Source of the DNA: UMGS1696 sp964623635
Lineage (GTDB): Bacteria > Bacillota > Clostridia > Oscillospirales > CAG-272
DNA length: 64,000 nt
Reading direction: 5' to 3'
Assembly: GCA_964623635.1 (NCBI GenBank)
Contig: CAZUUA010000001.1
Span: 62,001-126,000 of the forward strand
Shown: positions 8,481-15,917 of the stretch, in pieces
How the letters are laid out: the number at the start of each line of letters is the position of its first letter
Numbering within the stretch: position 1 is the first letter of the stretch
Made by a program: the position numbers and the translations under genes
The notes under the pieces: model-generated
The model's input: only the letters and a program-made list of their open reading frames with translations
What the model was told of the DNA's origin: nothing
Databases searched by the model: none

Positions 8481-8507
8481 TCTTATGGGAAAAAGGAGTG
8501 AGAGTGT

Positions 8508-8885
8508 ATGCGTGTGTTTGTGCTGGCGTTGGTGGTATTTGTGGCGACGGCAGGCTGTATCGGCTGGGGAAGCTGGTACGTCCAAGGACTGTGTGACCGG
8601 CTGACGGAGGTGCTTTCGCAAATGACAGCGCTGGCACCGGGCGACATCGACAGCTACACACAGATCTACAAGACCTACGAGAAGCTTTGGAAAAGTGGCA
8701 GATTCTGGCTCCATCTGTTGGACGGACACAAAGGTGCCGATAGTATTGAGGAGCTGTTCACGGAGCTGGGTCTGCGGTATCTGGCCGGGGACGAGCTGGG
8801 TGTGGCGGTGGTGCAGGAGAAGCTGACCCTGCAAATCGATAAACTTCGGGAAGGCGAAAGGATCACGGTGGACGATATTTTCTAG
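8508..8885 (+). CDS. DUF4363 small membrane-anchored protein
   Basis: The 125-residue protein has one N-terminal membrane helix (about 4-24). A helical extracytoplasmic domain follows, with the pattern WYVQGLCDRLTEVL, then YTQIYKTYEKLWKSGRFW and LDGHKGADSIEELFTEL typical of DUF4363. The function is unknown; it commonly accompanies DUF421 genes, and the two probably form a complex. The stop codon TAG (8883-8885) lies within the CTAG that flanks MITE copy 2, so that element inserted exactly at the gene's end without changing its product. Confidence 0.85.
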   Translation: MRVFVLALVVFVATAGCIGWGSWYVQGLCDRLTEVLSQMTALAPGDIDSYTQIYKTYEKLWKSGRFWLHLLDGHKGADSIEELFTELGLRYLAGDELGVAVVQEKLTLQIDKLREGERITVDDIF

Positions 8886-9057
8886 GGCGCCACCGCACAA
8901 TTCTGATGATGCAGATGCGTCGGCAGATTTTTCGTCAGACAAAACAAATTCACCGCAGGCTTACGCTCGTAAGGCAAGGTGGATTTGTGAAGTATGACGG
9001 GAAAGATGCAAGCAGATGTGCCATCAAGGCGTTAGCCGTGAATTGTGCGGTGGTGGC
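8886..9057 (-). mobile_element. MITE, copy 2 (172 bp, inverted)
   Basis: This is the reverse complement of the element at 7567-7738, of equal length and nearly identical sequence. It is flanked by CTAG on both sides (8882-8885 and 9058-9061). The different flank from copy 1 (TTAA) shows that the two copies inserted separately. The shared TA core suggests a TA or NTAN target preference. Confidence 0.85.
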
Positions 9058-9072
9058 CTAGATCATATTGTG

Positions 9073-9097
9073 GTAGGGAACTGCCTTGGCTGTTCCG
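9073..9097 (+). repeat. dispersed palindromic repeat, copy 2
   Basis: GTAGGGAACTGCC and then TTGGCTGTTCC form the same imperfect palindrome as at 3496-3520 and 23511-23535. The following 60 bp (CGAGCCATGGGGGCAA, then CCGACGGAACGG) resemble the asd leader at 45024-45064, so a longer decayed element may be present. Confidence 0.55.
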
Positions 9098-9213
9098 TGT
9101 GGTAGCCTGCACGAACGATATTGTCGAGCCATGGGGGCAACCGACGGAACGGTCAGGCATCCATATGTCGCACAGAAATTGCAAAAATTCCCCGAAAAAT
9201 TTCTCGAAACCCA

Positions 9214-9242
9214 TTGACAAATCTGCAGTTATCCTGTACAAT
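9214..9242 (+). promoter_or_regulatory. promoter of the T-box transcript
   Basis: TTGACA (9214-9219), a 17-nt spacer and TACAAT (9237-9242) place the transcription start near 9250, just before the T-box leader. Confidence 0.75.
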
Positions 9243-9254
9243 ATCGGTTAGAGG

Positions 9255-9575
9255 CCATGCGGGAGAGGGTTTGCTTGGCATCGTTCCATGGGAATGTCCA
9301 TCGATGATATTCTCCAGAGAAGTGGCGGTTGGTGTGAGCCACAGGGAACGGAAGGCAAAGGTGTAGCTCCCAAGCCGAAGGGAAGAACGTTGGTGTTTGT
9401 CCGATCAGTAGAACCCTTCCGTGATTGCTGCGTAAAGGCATACGGCTTGTTTGAGCCTGAGGGGCGTTTGTGAAAAGCGCAATTTGAGTGGTACCGCGGA
9501 CTATACATAGAATTTGTTTGGTTCGTCTCAAAGAAACTCCGGTTAGGAGGATCTCTTGAGGCGAGCCAATTTTTT
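9255..9575 (+). ncRNA. T-box riboswitch leader
   Basis: The T-box sequence GAGTGGTACCGCGG (9486-9499) is clear. A Stem I apical region AGAGAAGTGGCGGTTGGTG occurs at 9316-9334. The terminator pairs TTGGTTCGTCTCAA (9518-9531) with TTGAGGCGAGCCAA (9556-9569) and ends in six T. The alternative antiterminator pairs TTTGAG before the T-box with CTCAAA, overlapping the terminator's left arm. By hand folding, helices 9310-9314/9344-9348 and 9299-9302/9360-9363 frame a specifier loop GAAGGCAAA, offering GGC (Gly) or GCA (Ala). The T-box base U at 9492 expects a tRNA with A73, which favours alanine over glycine. The specifier call is tentative. Confidence 0.85.
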
Positions 9576-9635
9576 GCTTGTGAACAATACCATCCTAACC
9601 ATAGAAAACAGAGAGAGCAGAAAGGAACGAGAAGC

Positions 9636-11960
9636 ATGAAAAAACAGATCACCGGGCTGTCGTTCAAGATCCAGGAAATGGCAGGCCGTATCAAGGAGCT
9701 GCGGGAGATCGAAGGATTCTCTACGGCCGATATGGCATCCAAGACCGGCGTGACCGAAGCCGAATACATCGCCTGTGAAGCAGGATTGGACGACCTGAAC
9801 TTTGCCTTTATCTATCGCTGTGCCCTGGCACTGGGCGTGGACGTGACCGATATCATCGAAGGGCAGTCTCCCACATTGGCCGGCTATACCGTGACCAGAC
9901 GTGGCGAAGGGCAGGAGATCAACCACGCCCATGGTATGACCTACTACAATATGGCGCCTTCCTTCAAGAATCGTATTTCGGAGCCTTTGTATGTGGAAAT
10001 GGAATACGACGAGGAAGCTGCCAGAGCCGATATCGAAATGACCACCCACGATGGGCAGGAATGCGATATCGTCATTGAAGGGACCCTGAAGGTGCAGGTG
10101 GGTGAGCATAAGGAGATCCTGCACGCCGGGGACACCATCTACTACGACTCCTCGATCCCCCACGGCATGGTGGCGGTGGAAGGGCAGAAGTGCGTGTTCT
10201 ATGCCATCGTGCTCAATCCGTCCGGGGCACCGGTGGAAGAATTTTCCATTCCCGGCGCCGAGACCACCCAGACGCCACGCCGGATCGGCAAGCCGGAGAG
10301 CGAACGGATCTACAAGCGGTTTATTTCCGTGACCAAGGACGACAACGGCACGCCCACCAAGATCACCTTCCAGAATGCCGACAAGTTCAACTTTGCCTTT
10401 GATCTGGTGGACGCCATGGGGACGGAAAAGCCCGATAAGCTGGCCATGCAGTACGTGGGCAACGACCTGACCGACCGAAAGTTCACCTTTGCCGACATCA
10501 TGCACGGCTCCGCACGGTGCGCCAACTATTTCACCGCACTGGGCATCCGTCGTGGCGACCGGGTCATGCTGGTGCTGAAGCGGCACTGGCAGTATTGGTA
10601 TGCCATGATCGGTCTGAACAAGATCGGTGCCATTGCCATTCCTGCCACCAACCAGCTTTTGTCCCACGACTTTACCTACCGGTTTGAAGCTGCCGGTGTG
10701 TCTGCCATTCTATGTACAGCCGACGGAGACACCGCACACCAGGTGGATATCGCCATGGCAGACTATAAGAAGCCTATGACCAAAATCCTTGTCTGTGGTG
10801 GTACGGCCGGGGAAGAAAGCCCGGTACAGCGGGAAGGCTGGCACGACTTCAACAGCGAATACAGTATGTACAGCAGCCACTACGACCGGCGTGACGATGC
10901 ACCCTGCGGCGACGATCCGCTGCTGGCCTTCTTCACCTCCGGTACCACCGGCTACCCGAAGATCGCACTGCACAACCACAAGTATCCCCTGGGGCATTTC
11001 CACACCGCAAAATATTGGCACTGCGTAGACCCGGACGGCCTGCACTTCACCATCTCCGACACCGGCTGGGCCAAGTCCATGTGGGGCAAGCTGTACGGGC
11101 AGTGGCTGTGTGAAGCGGCGACCTTTGTGTACGACTTTGACCGGTTCGATGCCGCCCACATTCTGCCCATGTTTGGCAAGTACCATATCACCACCTTCTG
11201 CGCACCGCCGACCATGTATCGGATGCTGATCAAGGACGATCTGTCCGGATATGATTTCTCCAGTCTGGAGCACGCCACCACCGCCGGGGAAGCCCTGAAT
11301 CCGGAGGTATACAAGCGGTTTGAGGAAGCTACGGGACTGCAGATCATGGAAGGCTTCGGTCAGTCCGAGACCACCTGCATGATCGGGAACCTGACCGGCG
11401 CACCCCACAAGATCGGCTCCATGGGTCGGCCATGTCCCATCTACGACATCCACCTGCTGGACAGCGATGGCAAGGACGTACCGGATGGGGAAAACGGCGA
11501 GATCTGTATCCGTGTGGCAGATGGCGCACCCTGCGGTCTGTTCATGGGTTACTACCAGGACGAAGAGAAGACGAAGGAATGCTGGCACGACGGATACTAC
11601 CACACCGGCGACCTGGCATGGCGTGACGAAGACGGGTTCTTATGGTACGTAGGCCGAGCCGACGACGTGATCAAGTCCTCCGGCTACCGGATCGGGCCCT
11701 TCGAGATCGAGAACGTGATCATGGAGCTGCCCTACGTGCTGGAATGTGGCGTATCGGCTGCACCGGATGAGATCCGTGGCCAGGTGGTCAAGGCTTCGAT
11801 CGTGCTGACCAAGGGCACAGAGGGCACGGAAGAACTGAAGAAGGAGATCCAGAACTACGTGAAAAAGAACACGGCGCCGTACAAGTATCCCCGGATCGTG
11901 GTATTCCGGGACGAACTGCCGAAGACGGTCTCCGGGAAGATCATGCGCAACAAACTTTGA
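9636..11960 (+). CDS. HTH-cupin-AMP-binding acyl-CoA ligase fusion
   Basis: The 774-residue protein has three parts. An XRE-type helix-turn-helix spans about 14-72, a cupin domain about 95-200 (GTLKVQVGEHKEILHAGDTIYY), and an ANL-superfamily ligase about 225-774. The ligase has the ATP-binding loop F433TSGTTGYPK, then YHTGDLAWRDEDGFLWYVG, RADDVIKSSGYRIGPFEIE and the catalytic K768 in SGKIMRNKL, closest to medium-chain acyl-CoA synthetases. It would activate a carboxylic acid as acyl-AMP and then acyl-CoA. The N-terminal HTH-cupin unit normally forms a separate regulator and may sense the substrate. Expression is under the T-box, which points to a link with amino-acid supply. The substrate is unknown. 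Confidence 0.85.
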   Translation: MKKQITGLSFKIQEMAGRIKELREIEGFSTADMASKTGVTEAEYIACEAGLDDLNFAFIYRCALALGVDVTDIIEGQSPTLAGYTVTRRGEGQEINHAHGMTYYNMAPSFKNRISEPLYVEMEYDEEAARADIEMTTHDGQECDIVIEGTLKVQVGEHKEILHAGDTIYYDSSIPHGMVAVEGQKCVFYAIVLNPSGAPVEEFSIPGAETTQTPRRIGKPESERIYKRFISVTKDDNGTPTKITFQNADKFNFAFDLVDAMGTEKPDKLAMQYVGNDLTDRKFTFADIMHGSARCANYFTALGIRRGDRVMLVLKRHWQYWYAMIGLNKIGAIAIPATNQLLSHDFTYRFEAAGVSAILCTADGDTAHQVDIAMADYKKPMTKILVCGGTAGEESPVQREGWHDFNSEYSMYSSHYDRRDDAPCGDDPLLAFFTSGTTGYPKIALHNHKYPLGHFHTAKYWHCVDPDGLHFTISDTGWAKSMWGKLYGQWLCEAATFVYDFDRFDAAHILPMFGKYHITTFCAPPTMYRMLIKDDLSGYDFSSLEHATTAGEALNPEVYKRFEEATGLQIMEGFGQSETTCMIGNLTGAPHKIGSMGRPCPIYDIHLLDSDGKDVPDGENGEICIRVADGAPCGLFMGYYQDEEKTKECWHDGYYHTGDLAWRDEDGFLWYVGRADDVIKSSGYRIGPFEIENVIMELPYVLECGVSAAPDEIRGQVVKASIVLTKGTEGTEELKKEIQNYVKKNTAPYKYPRIVVFRDELPKTVSGKIMRNKL

Positions 11961-11961
11961 G

Positions 11962-11983
11962 AAAAGGGGCTTGTCCCCTTTTT
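11962..11983 (+). terminator. rho-independent terminator
   Basis: AAAAGGGG (11962-11969) pairs with CCCCTTTTT (11975-11983), immediately after the stop of the ligase gene. Confidence 0.8.
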
Positions 11984-11990
11984 CATTTTT

Positions 11991-12060
11991 ACACGCCCAA
12001 ACGCAGTTTGAAAACCAAAGCCAAGGTGATGGATTCACCAGCCCAACGCCATTTGAAAAA
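11991..12060 (+). repeat. two copies of a dispersed CAGCCCAACGCC repeat
   Basis: CGCCCAAACGCAGTTTGAAAA (about 11994-12013) and CAGCCCAACGCCATTTGAAA (from 12039) are diverged copies of one short motif. Further copies lie at 46373-46397 and 48426-48448, all between genes. The rest of the gap to 12088 is AT-rich with no feature seen. Confidence 0.45.
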
Positions 12061-12088
12061 TTTTTTTGAAATACTTTTCCAAAAAGTA

Positions 12089-12117
12089 TTGACAAATCCC
12101 TGTGGGTGTGGTATCAT
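12089..12117 (+). promoter_or_regulatory. promoter of the amino-acid transporter operon
   Basis: TTGACA (12089-12094), 17 nt, TATCAT (12112-12117). A leader hairpin (AAGGAA about 12163, TTCCTT about 12190) lies between it and the gene. Confidence 0.7.
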
Positions 12118-12227
12118 AGTGTTACTTTAGTGCGATAAAGCATTAAAACACTGAAAACCAACAAGGAAACGTGAAAATGTGTGTGTCACTTCCTTGCAAA
12201 CTTTGATAGGCTCAAGGAGAATATATC

Positions 12228-12998
12228 ATGAAAAAACTGCTTTCTTGTATTCTGGCCGGTATGCTGCTGGCTTGCTGCACCTCTTGTGGTGGCAATACCG
12301 CTACTATCGCTGACGTGCAGGCTGTGAAGGACGCCGGTAAAATGGTCATCGGGATCACCGAATATGCACCTATGAACTACCAGGAAGACGGCAAGTGGAC
12401 CGGCTTTGATACCGAGTTCGCAGAGGCTGTTTGCGCCAAGCTGGGTGTCACCGCTGAATTCATCGTTATCGACTGGGATAACAAGATCCTGGAACTGGAC
12501 TCCGGTTCTATCGACGCCGTTTGGAACGGTATGACCATCACCGATGAAGTCCGCAACGGTATGGAGGTTTCCGATGCATACGTGAAGAACGCACAGGTCG
12601 TTGTGCTGAAGGATGCCGCAAACTACGCCGACGTGGCTGATGTGGCTGCACTGTCCTTTGCTGTAGAAGCCGGTTCTGCCGGAGAAGCTGTTGCCGCCGA
12701 TTCCGGTTTTGACAATGTTACCGCTGTTGTTGACCAGGCTACCGCACTGATGGAAGTGGCCTCCGGCTCCGTAGATGCCTGCATCATCGACATCACCATG
12801 GCAAACGCAATGACCGGCGCAGGCACCAGCTATCCCGACCTGGGCTATAGCCTGGAGCTGAGCTCCGAGGAATACGGCATTGGCTTCCGCAAGGGCTCTG
12901 ATCTGGCCGCCGAAGTGAACGCCATCATGATGGAGCTGACCGCCGATGGTACCCTGCCTGCTCTGGCTGCCAAGTATAACCTGACGCTGGCGAAGTAA
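12228..12998 (+). CDS. polar amino-acid ABC transporter substrate-binding lipoprotein
   Basis: The 256-residue protein starts with a lipoprotein signal (MKKLLSCILAGMLLACC, lipobox LLAC). A family-3 solute-binding fold follows: KMVIGITEYAPMNYQEDGKW, TGFDTEFAEAVCAKLG, the WNGMTITDEVRNGM hinge region, and a C-terminal GFRKGSDLAAEVN. It captures an amino acid outside the membrane for the permease and ATPase encoded downstream. It has a good ribosome binding site (CAAGGAG). Its codon use (GCT, GTT) resembles other highly expressed genes here, and a strong hairpin after the gene may hold back transcription of the membrane parts. Confidence 0.9.
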   Translation: MKKLLSCILAGMLLACCTSCGGNTATIADVQAVKDAGKMVIGITEYAPMNYQEDGKWTGFDTEFAEAVCAKLGVTAEFIVIDWDNKILELDSGSIDAVWNGMTITDEVRNGMEVSDAYVKNAQVVVLKDAANYADVADVAALSFAVEAGSAGEAVAADSGFDNVTAVVDQATALMEVASGSVDACIIDITMANAMTGAGTSYPDLGYSLELSSEEYGIGFRKGSDLAAEVNAIMMELTADGTLPALAAKYNLTLAK

Positions 12999-13095
12999 TT
13001 TCAACGATCATAAACGCTGATCGACCGAGGGTGAAGCTGTTTAACCGAGATTGAACAGTATTCCACTTCAGTCAGCATTGCCTTCATAATATACG

Positions 13096-13140
13096 ACCGC
13101 AGACGGCGCCTGTTCCGGTGAGAAGGGTGCTGTCTGCGGT
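13096..13140 (+). terminator. intra-operon hairpin (attenuator)
   Basis: ACCGCAGACGGC (13096-13107) pairs with GCTGTCTGCGGT (13129-13140) over 12 positions. No T tract follows, so it may act as a partial terminator or as an mRNA-stabilising 3' end for the binding-protein message. Confidence 0.6.
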
Positions 13141-13205
13141 ATATGTATGTTCACGCAGACCCACATCGGTTTGCGTATCCCATTTTTGTAGCGAGGTATG
13201 TATTG

Positions 13206-13877
13206 ATGTTCTGGCCTGTGACCCTGAGTCTTTTGGAGGGGTTTGGTTCCACTCTGAAGCTTTTTGCCCTGACGCTGGTCTTTTCTTTGCCACTGGGGCT
13301 GCTCATCTGCTTTGGTTCTATGAGCAAGTGGCAGATCCGGATCCGGAATTTTACCATCCGTCCCCTGGGTGCCCTGATGAAGACCTTTGTCTGGATCATC
13401 CGTGGTACGCCCCTGATGCTGCAGCTCATCGTGATCTATTATGGGCCGGGGCTGATGTTCGACCTGCCGTTGATGCCACGTTTTACCGCCGTGCTGGTGG
13501 CCTTTGTGATCAACTATGCCTGCTACTTCTCCGAGATCTACCGTGGCGGTATCGAGAGCATTTCCAAGGGACAGTACGAAGCCTGCCAGGTGCTGGGCAT
13601 GACCAAGACCCAGACCTTTGTACACGTGGTGCTTTTGCAGGTGGTGAAGCGCATTGTACCCCCTATGAGCAACGAGATCATCACCCTGGTGAAGGATACG
13701 TCGCTGGCTCGGATCATCTCCGTCTATGAGGTGATCTGGCACGCACAGGCGTATATCAAGAGCGCCGGGCTCATCTGGCCTCTGTTCTACACCGGGCTGT
13801 ACTACCTGATCTTCAATGGCCTGCTGACCATTCTCTTTGGTTGGGTCGAAAAGAAAATGGATTATTTCAAAAACTGA
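13206..13877 (+). CDS. polar amino-acid ABC transporter permease
   Basis: The 223-residue HisM/GlnP-type permease has four to five membrane helices. It carries the family motif NYACYFSEIYRGGIESISKG followed by QYEACQVLGMTKTQTF, the coupling loop that contacts the ATPase. The frame extends upstream to 13143, but ATG 13206 has a GAGG at suitable spacing and begins at the normal family N-terminus (MFWPVTLSLLEGFGSTLKL). A single permease gene implies a homodimer. It is followed 14 bp later by an oxidoreductase gene and then the ATPase. Confidence 0.88.
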   Translation: MFWPVTLSLLEGFGSTLKLFALTLVFSLPLGLLICFGSMSKWQIRIRNFTIRPLGALMKTFVWIIRGTPLMLQLIVIYYGPGLMFDLPLMPRFTAVLVAFVINYACYFSEIYRGGIESISKGQYEACQVLGMTKTQTFVHVVLLQVVKRIVPPMSNEIITLVKDTSLARIISVYEVIWHAQAYIKSAGLIWPLFYTGLYYLIFNGLLTILFGWVEKKMDYFKN

Positions 13878-13891
13878 TGGAGGACGATACG

Positions 13892-14950
13892 ATGGCGATC
13901 AAAGTTGGTATTTTGGGACTTGCCCACGGGCACGTCATGAACTATGGCAAAAAATGGATGGAACACCCCGAATGGGATATCCGGCTGGTAGGTGGCTGGG
14001 ATCACGATGCTGCCCGATGCGCACAGAGCACCGCTGCACTGGGGATTCCTGCCTATGACGATCCGGAAGCACTGCTGGCCGACGTGGATGCCGTGGTGAT
14101 CTCTTCGGAAACCTCCTATCACGTGACCCTGACCGAGCTGGCTGCCGCTCATGGGAAGGACATCATCTGCTACAAGCCCATGGCGCTGACCCTGGACGAA
14201 GCAGACCGGATGGTGGCGGCTGTGGAAAAGGCCGGTGTGCGCTTTACTCTGGGCTACCAGATGCGTGTGGACCCCCAGAATATCAAGATGAAAGAGCTGG
14301 TGCAAAGCGGTACCATCGGCAATATCTGCCACTACCGCCGCCGCCATGGTCTGGCTACCCACACCTGGGGCAACTTTGAGGACGCATGGCACGCCAAGGA
14401 ACACTACAACCGGGACATCTTCGCCGACGACAGCGCCCATCCCATCGATATGATCAACTGGATGTTCGGCGTGCCGGAGACCGTGTCCTGCGAAATGACC
14501 ACCATGGTCAACCAAAAGGTCAAGAACGACAACGGTGTTGCCCTGTTCCGCTATGCCAATGGCATGATCGCCGAGATCACCTGCTCCTTTGTGTGCGTGG
14601 CTTCGGAGATCACCACCGAGATCTACGGCACCAAGGGCTCCATCCAGCAGTACTACGGTGATGCTGTGTCCACCGCTCTGCCAAGACCGGCGGGACAGCC
14701 CGGACTGAAATATTATGTGCTGGGTGACAGCGACTGGACAGATAGCCAGATATCCAGTCCCGCAGCCCACGGCGAACGGATCGGCGCACAGGGTGAGATC
14801 TTTGCCCAGTTCCTGCGTGGCGAGAGAGGACCGGTCTGCTCGATCTATGAAGCAAGAGATTCGCTGAAAATGGTGCTGGCCTGCTACCTGTCTGCCCGCG
14901 AAGGACGCCGTGTGCGCATCGATGACCCGGCTCTGTACGATATCCTGTAA
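13892..14950 (+). CDS. Gfo/Idh/MocA-family oxidoreductase
   Basis: The 352-residue protein has an N-terminal Rossmann NAD(P)-binding fold beginning VGILGLAHGHVMNY. The usual EKP is replaced by YKP in CYKPMALTLDEADRM, and the C-terminal substrate domain contains DDSAHPIDMINWMFG. Such enzymes oxidise or reduce sugars, polyols or their derivatives. It is unusual that the gene sits between the permease and the ATPase of an amino-acid-type transporter, with gaps of 14 and 15 bp. Either the transported ligand is its substrate or precursor, or the transporter is not for a simple amino acid. ATG 13892 has a GGAGG; the longer open frame overlaps the permease. Confidence 0.88.
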   Translation: MAIKVGILGLAHGHVMNYGKKWMEHPEWDIRLVGGWDHDAARCAQSTAALGIPAYDDPEALLADVDAVVISSETSYHVTLTELAAAHGKDIICYKPMALTLDEADRMVAAVEKAGVRFTLGYQMRVDPQNIKMKELVQSGTIGNICHYRRRHGLATHTWGNFEDAWHAKEHYNRDIFADDSAHPIDMINWMFGVPETVSCEMTTMVNQKVKNDNGVALFRYANGMIAEITCSFVCVASEITTEIYGTKGSIQQYYGDAVSTALPRPAGQPGLKYYVLGDSDWTDSQISSPAAHGERIGAQGEIFAQFLRGERGPVCSIYEARDSLKMVLACYLSAREGRRVRIDDPALYDIL

Positions 14951-14965
14951 TATAAGGAGAATACC

Positions 14966-15784
14966 ATGCCAATTTTGGAAGTCAAGGATTTTCGCAAAAG
15001 CTTCGGAAATGTGGAAGTCCTGAAGGGGATCGATTTTACCCTGGAAAAAGGAGAGGTGCTGGTGATCATCGGCTCCTCCGGCAGTGGCAAGACCACCCTG
15101 CTGCGGTGCCTGAATTTTCTGGAAACGCCGGATCATGGAAGCATGAAGGTCGGTGGCGAGACACTGTTCGATGCTGCAGAAAAGCAGAAGCTGACCGACC
15201 GGGATATCCGCCAACGCAGACTGCATTTTGGACTGGTGTTTCAATCCTTCAATCTGTTTCCCCAATATACGGTGCTGAAAAATGTGACCCTGGCGCCGGA
15301 GCTTTTGATGCAGGAAGAAAACGGCGGCAAGAAGATGACCAGAGAAGAAAAGGCTGCCGCTGCGGAAAAGATCCACGCAGAAGCCATGGCGCTGCTGGAT
15401 ACGGTGGGATTGACGGAGAAGGCAGACAGCTATCCCTGCCAGCTCTCCGGCGGACAGTGTCAGCGTGTGGCCATTGCACGTGCCCTTGCCATGTCGCCGG
15501 ACATCCTGTGCTTTGACGAGCCTACCTCTGCCCTGGACCCGGAGCTGACCGGTGAGGTGCTGCGTGTGATCCGGGGACTGAAATCCACGTCCGATGGAGA
15601 AAGCGGCCGTACCATGATCGTGGTGACCCATGAGATGGCCTTTGCCCGTGGGGTCGCCGACAAGGTGATCTACATGGCCGACGGTGTCATCGAAGAGATG
15701 GGCACGCCGGAGGAAGTCTTCGATCATCCGAAAAGCGAGAAGACAAAGCAGTTTTTGGGTGCCGGAAAAGAATTTAGTATATGA
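14966..15784 (+). CDS. polar amino-acid ABC transporter ATP-binding protein
   Basis: The 272-residue GlnQ/HisP-type ATPase has Walker A GSSGSGKTT (36-44), a Q-loop in LVFQSFNLFPQYTVLKNV, signature LSGGQCQR, Walker B ILCFDEPTSALDPE and the switch histidine in VVTHEMAFARGVAD. It powers uptake through the permease two genes upstream. A roughly 20-residue insertion (MQEENGGKKMTREEKAAA) lengthens the helical domain. It is the last gene of the operon and is followed by a terminator. Confidence 0.93.
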   Translation: MPILEVKDFRKSFGNVEVLKGIDFTLEKGEVLVIIGSSGSGKTTLLRCLNFLETPDHGSMKVGGETLFDAAEKQKLTDRDIRQRRLHFGLVFQSFNLFPQYTVLKNVTLAPELLMQEENGGKKMTREEKAAAAEKIHAEAMALLDTVGLTEKADSYPCQLSGGQCQRVAIARALAMSPDILCFDEPTSALDPELTGEVLRVIRGLKSTSDGESGRTMIVVTHEMAFARGVADKVIYMADGVIEEMGTPEEVFDHPKSEKTKQFLGAGKEFSI

Positions 15785-15789
15785 CAAAG

Positions 15790-15819
15790 ATGCGCTGGCT
15801 GTGTGGTCGGCGCATTTTT
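15790..15819 (+). terminator. rho-independent terminator
   Basis: ATGCGC (15790-15795) pairs with GCGCAT (15810-15815) and is followed by TTTT, just after the ATPase stop codon. Confidence 0.7.
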
Positions 15820-15848
15820 GCTTGGCGTGAGACATACCCAAAAGCCTC

Positions 15849-15877
15849 TTGCCAAACGCCGGATTTCGTGGTATAAT
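15849..15877 (+). promoter_or_regulatory. promoter for CPBP-tadA
   Basis: TTGCCA (15849-15854), 17 nt, TATAAT (15872-15877), 40 bp before the ATG. Confidence 0.75.
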
Positions 15878-15917
15878 GTACGTATTACGATCCCATTTTG
15901 CAAAGGAGGACGCATCC

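Noticed and set aside
7567..9057. DUF421-DUF4363 as cargo of a composite MITE transposon
   Set aside because: Each MITE copy has its own flanking tetramer (TTAA or CTAG). A composite unit would show one duplication only at the outer ends.
9354..9356. Glycine specifier (GGC) for the T-box
   Set aside because: Not accepted as certain: the T-box base U expects A73, while Firmicutes tRNA-Gly usually has U73. Alanine (GCA, shifted by one base) fits better, but the fold was made by hand.
9288..9473. 61-codon frame
   Set aside because: It lies entirely inside the structured T-box leader.
13841..13891. Longer start of the oxidoreductase at 13841
   Set aside because: It overlaps the permease C-terminus and lacks a ribosome binding site, while ATG 13892 has GGAGG and starts at the Rossmann fold.
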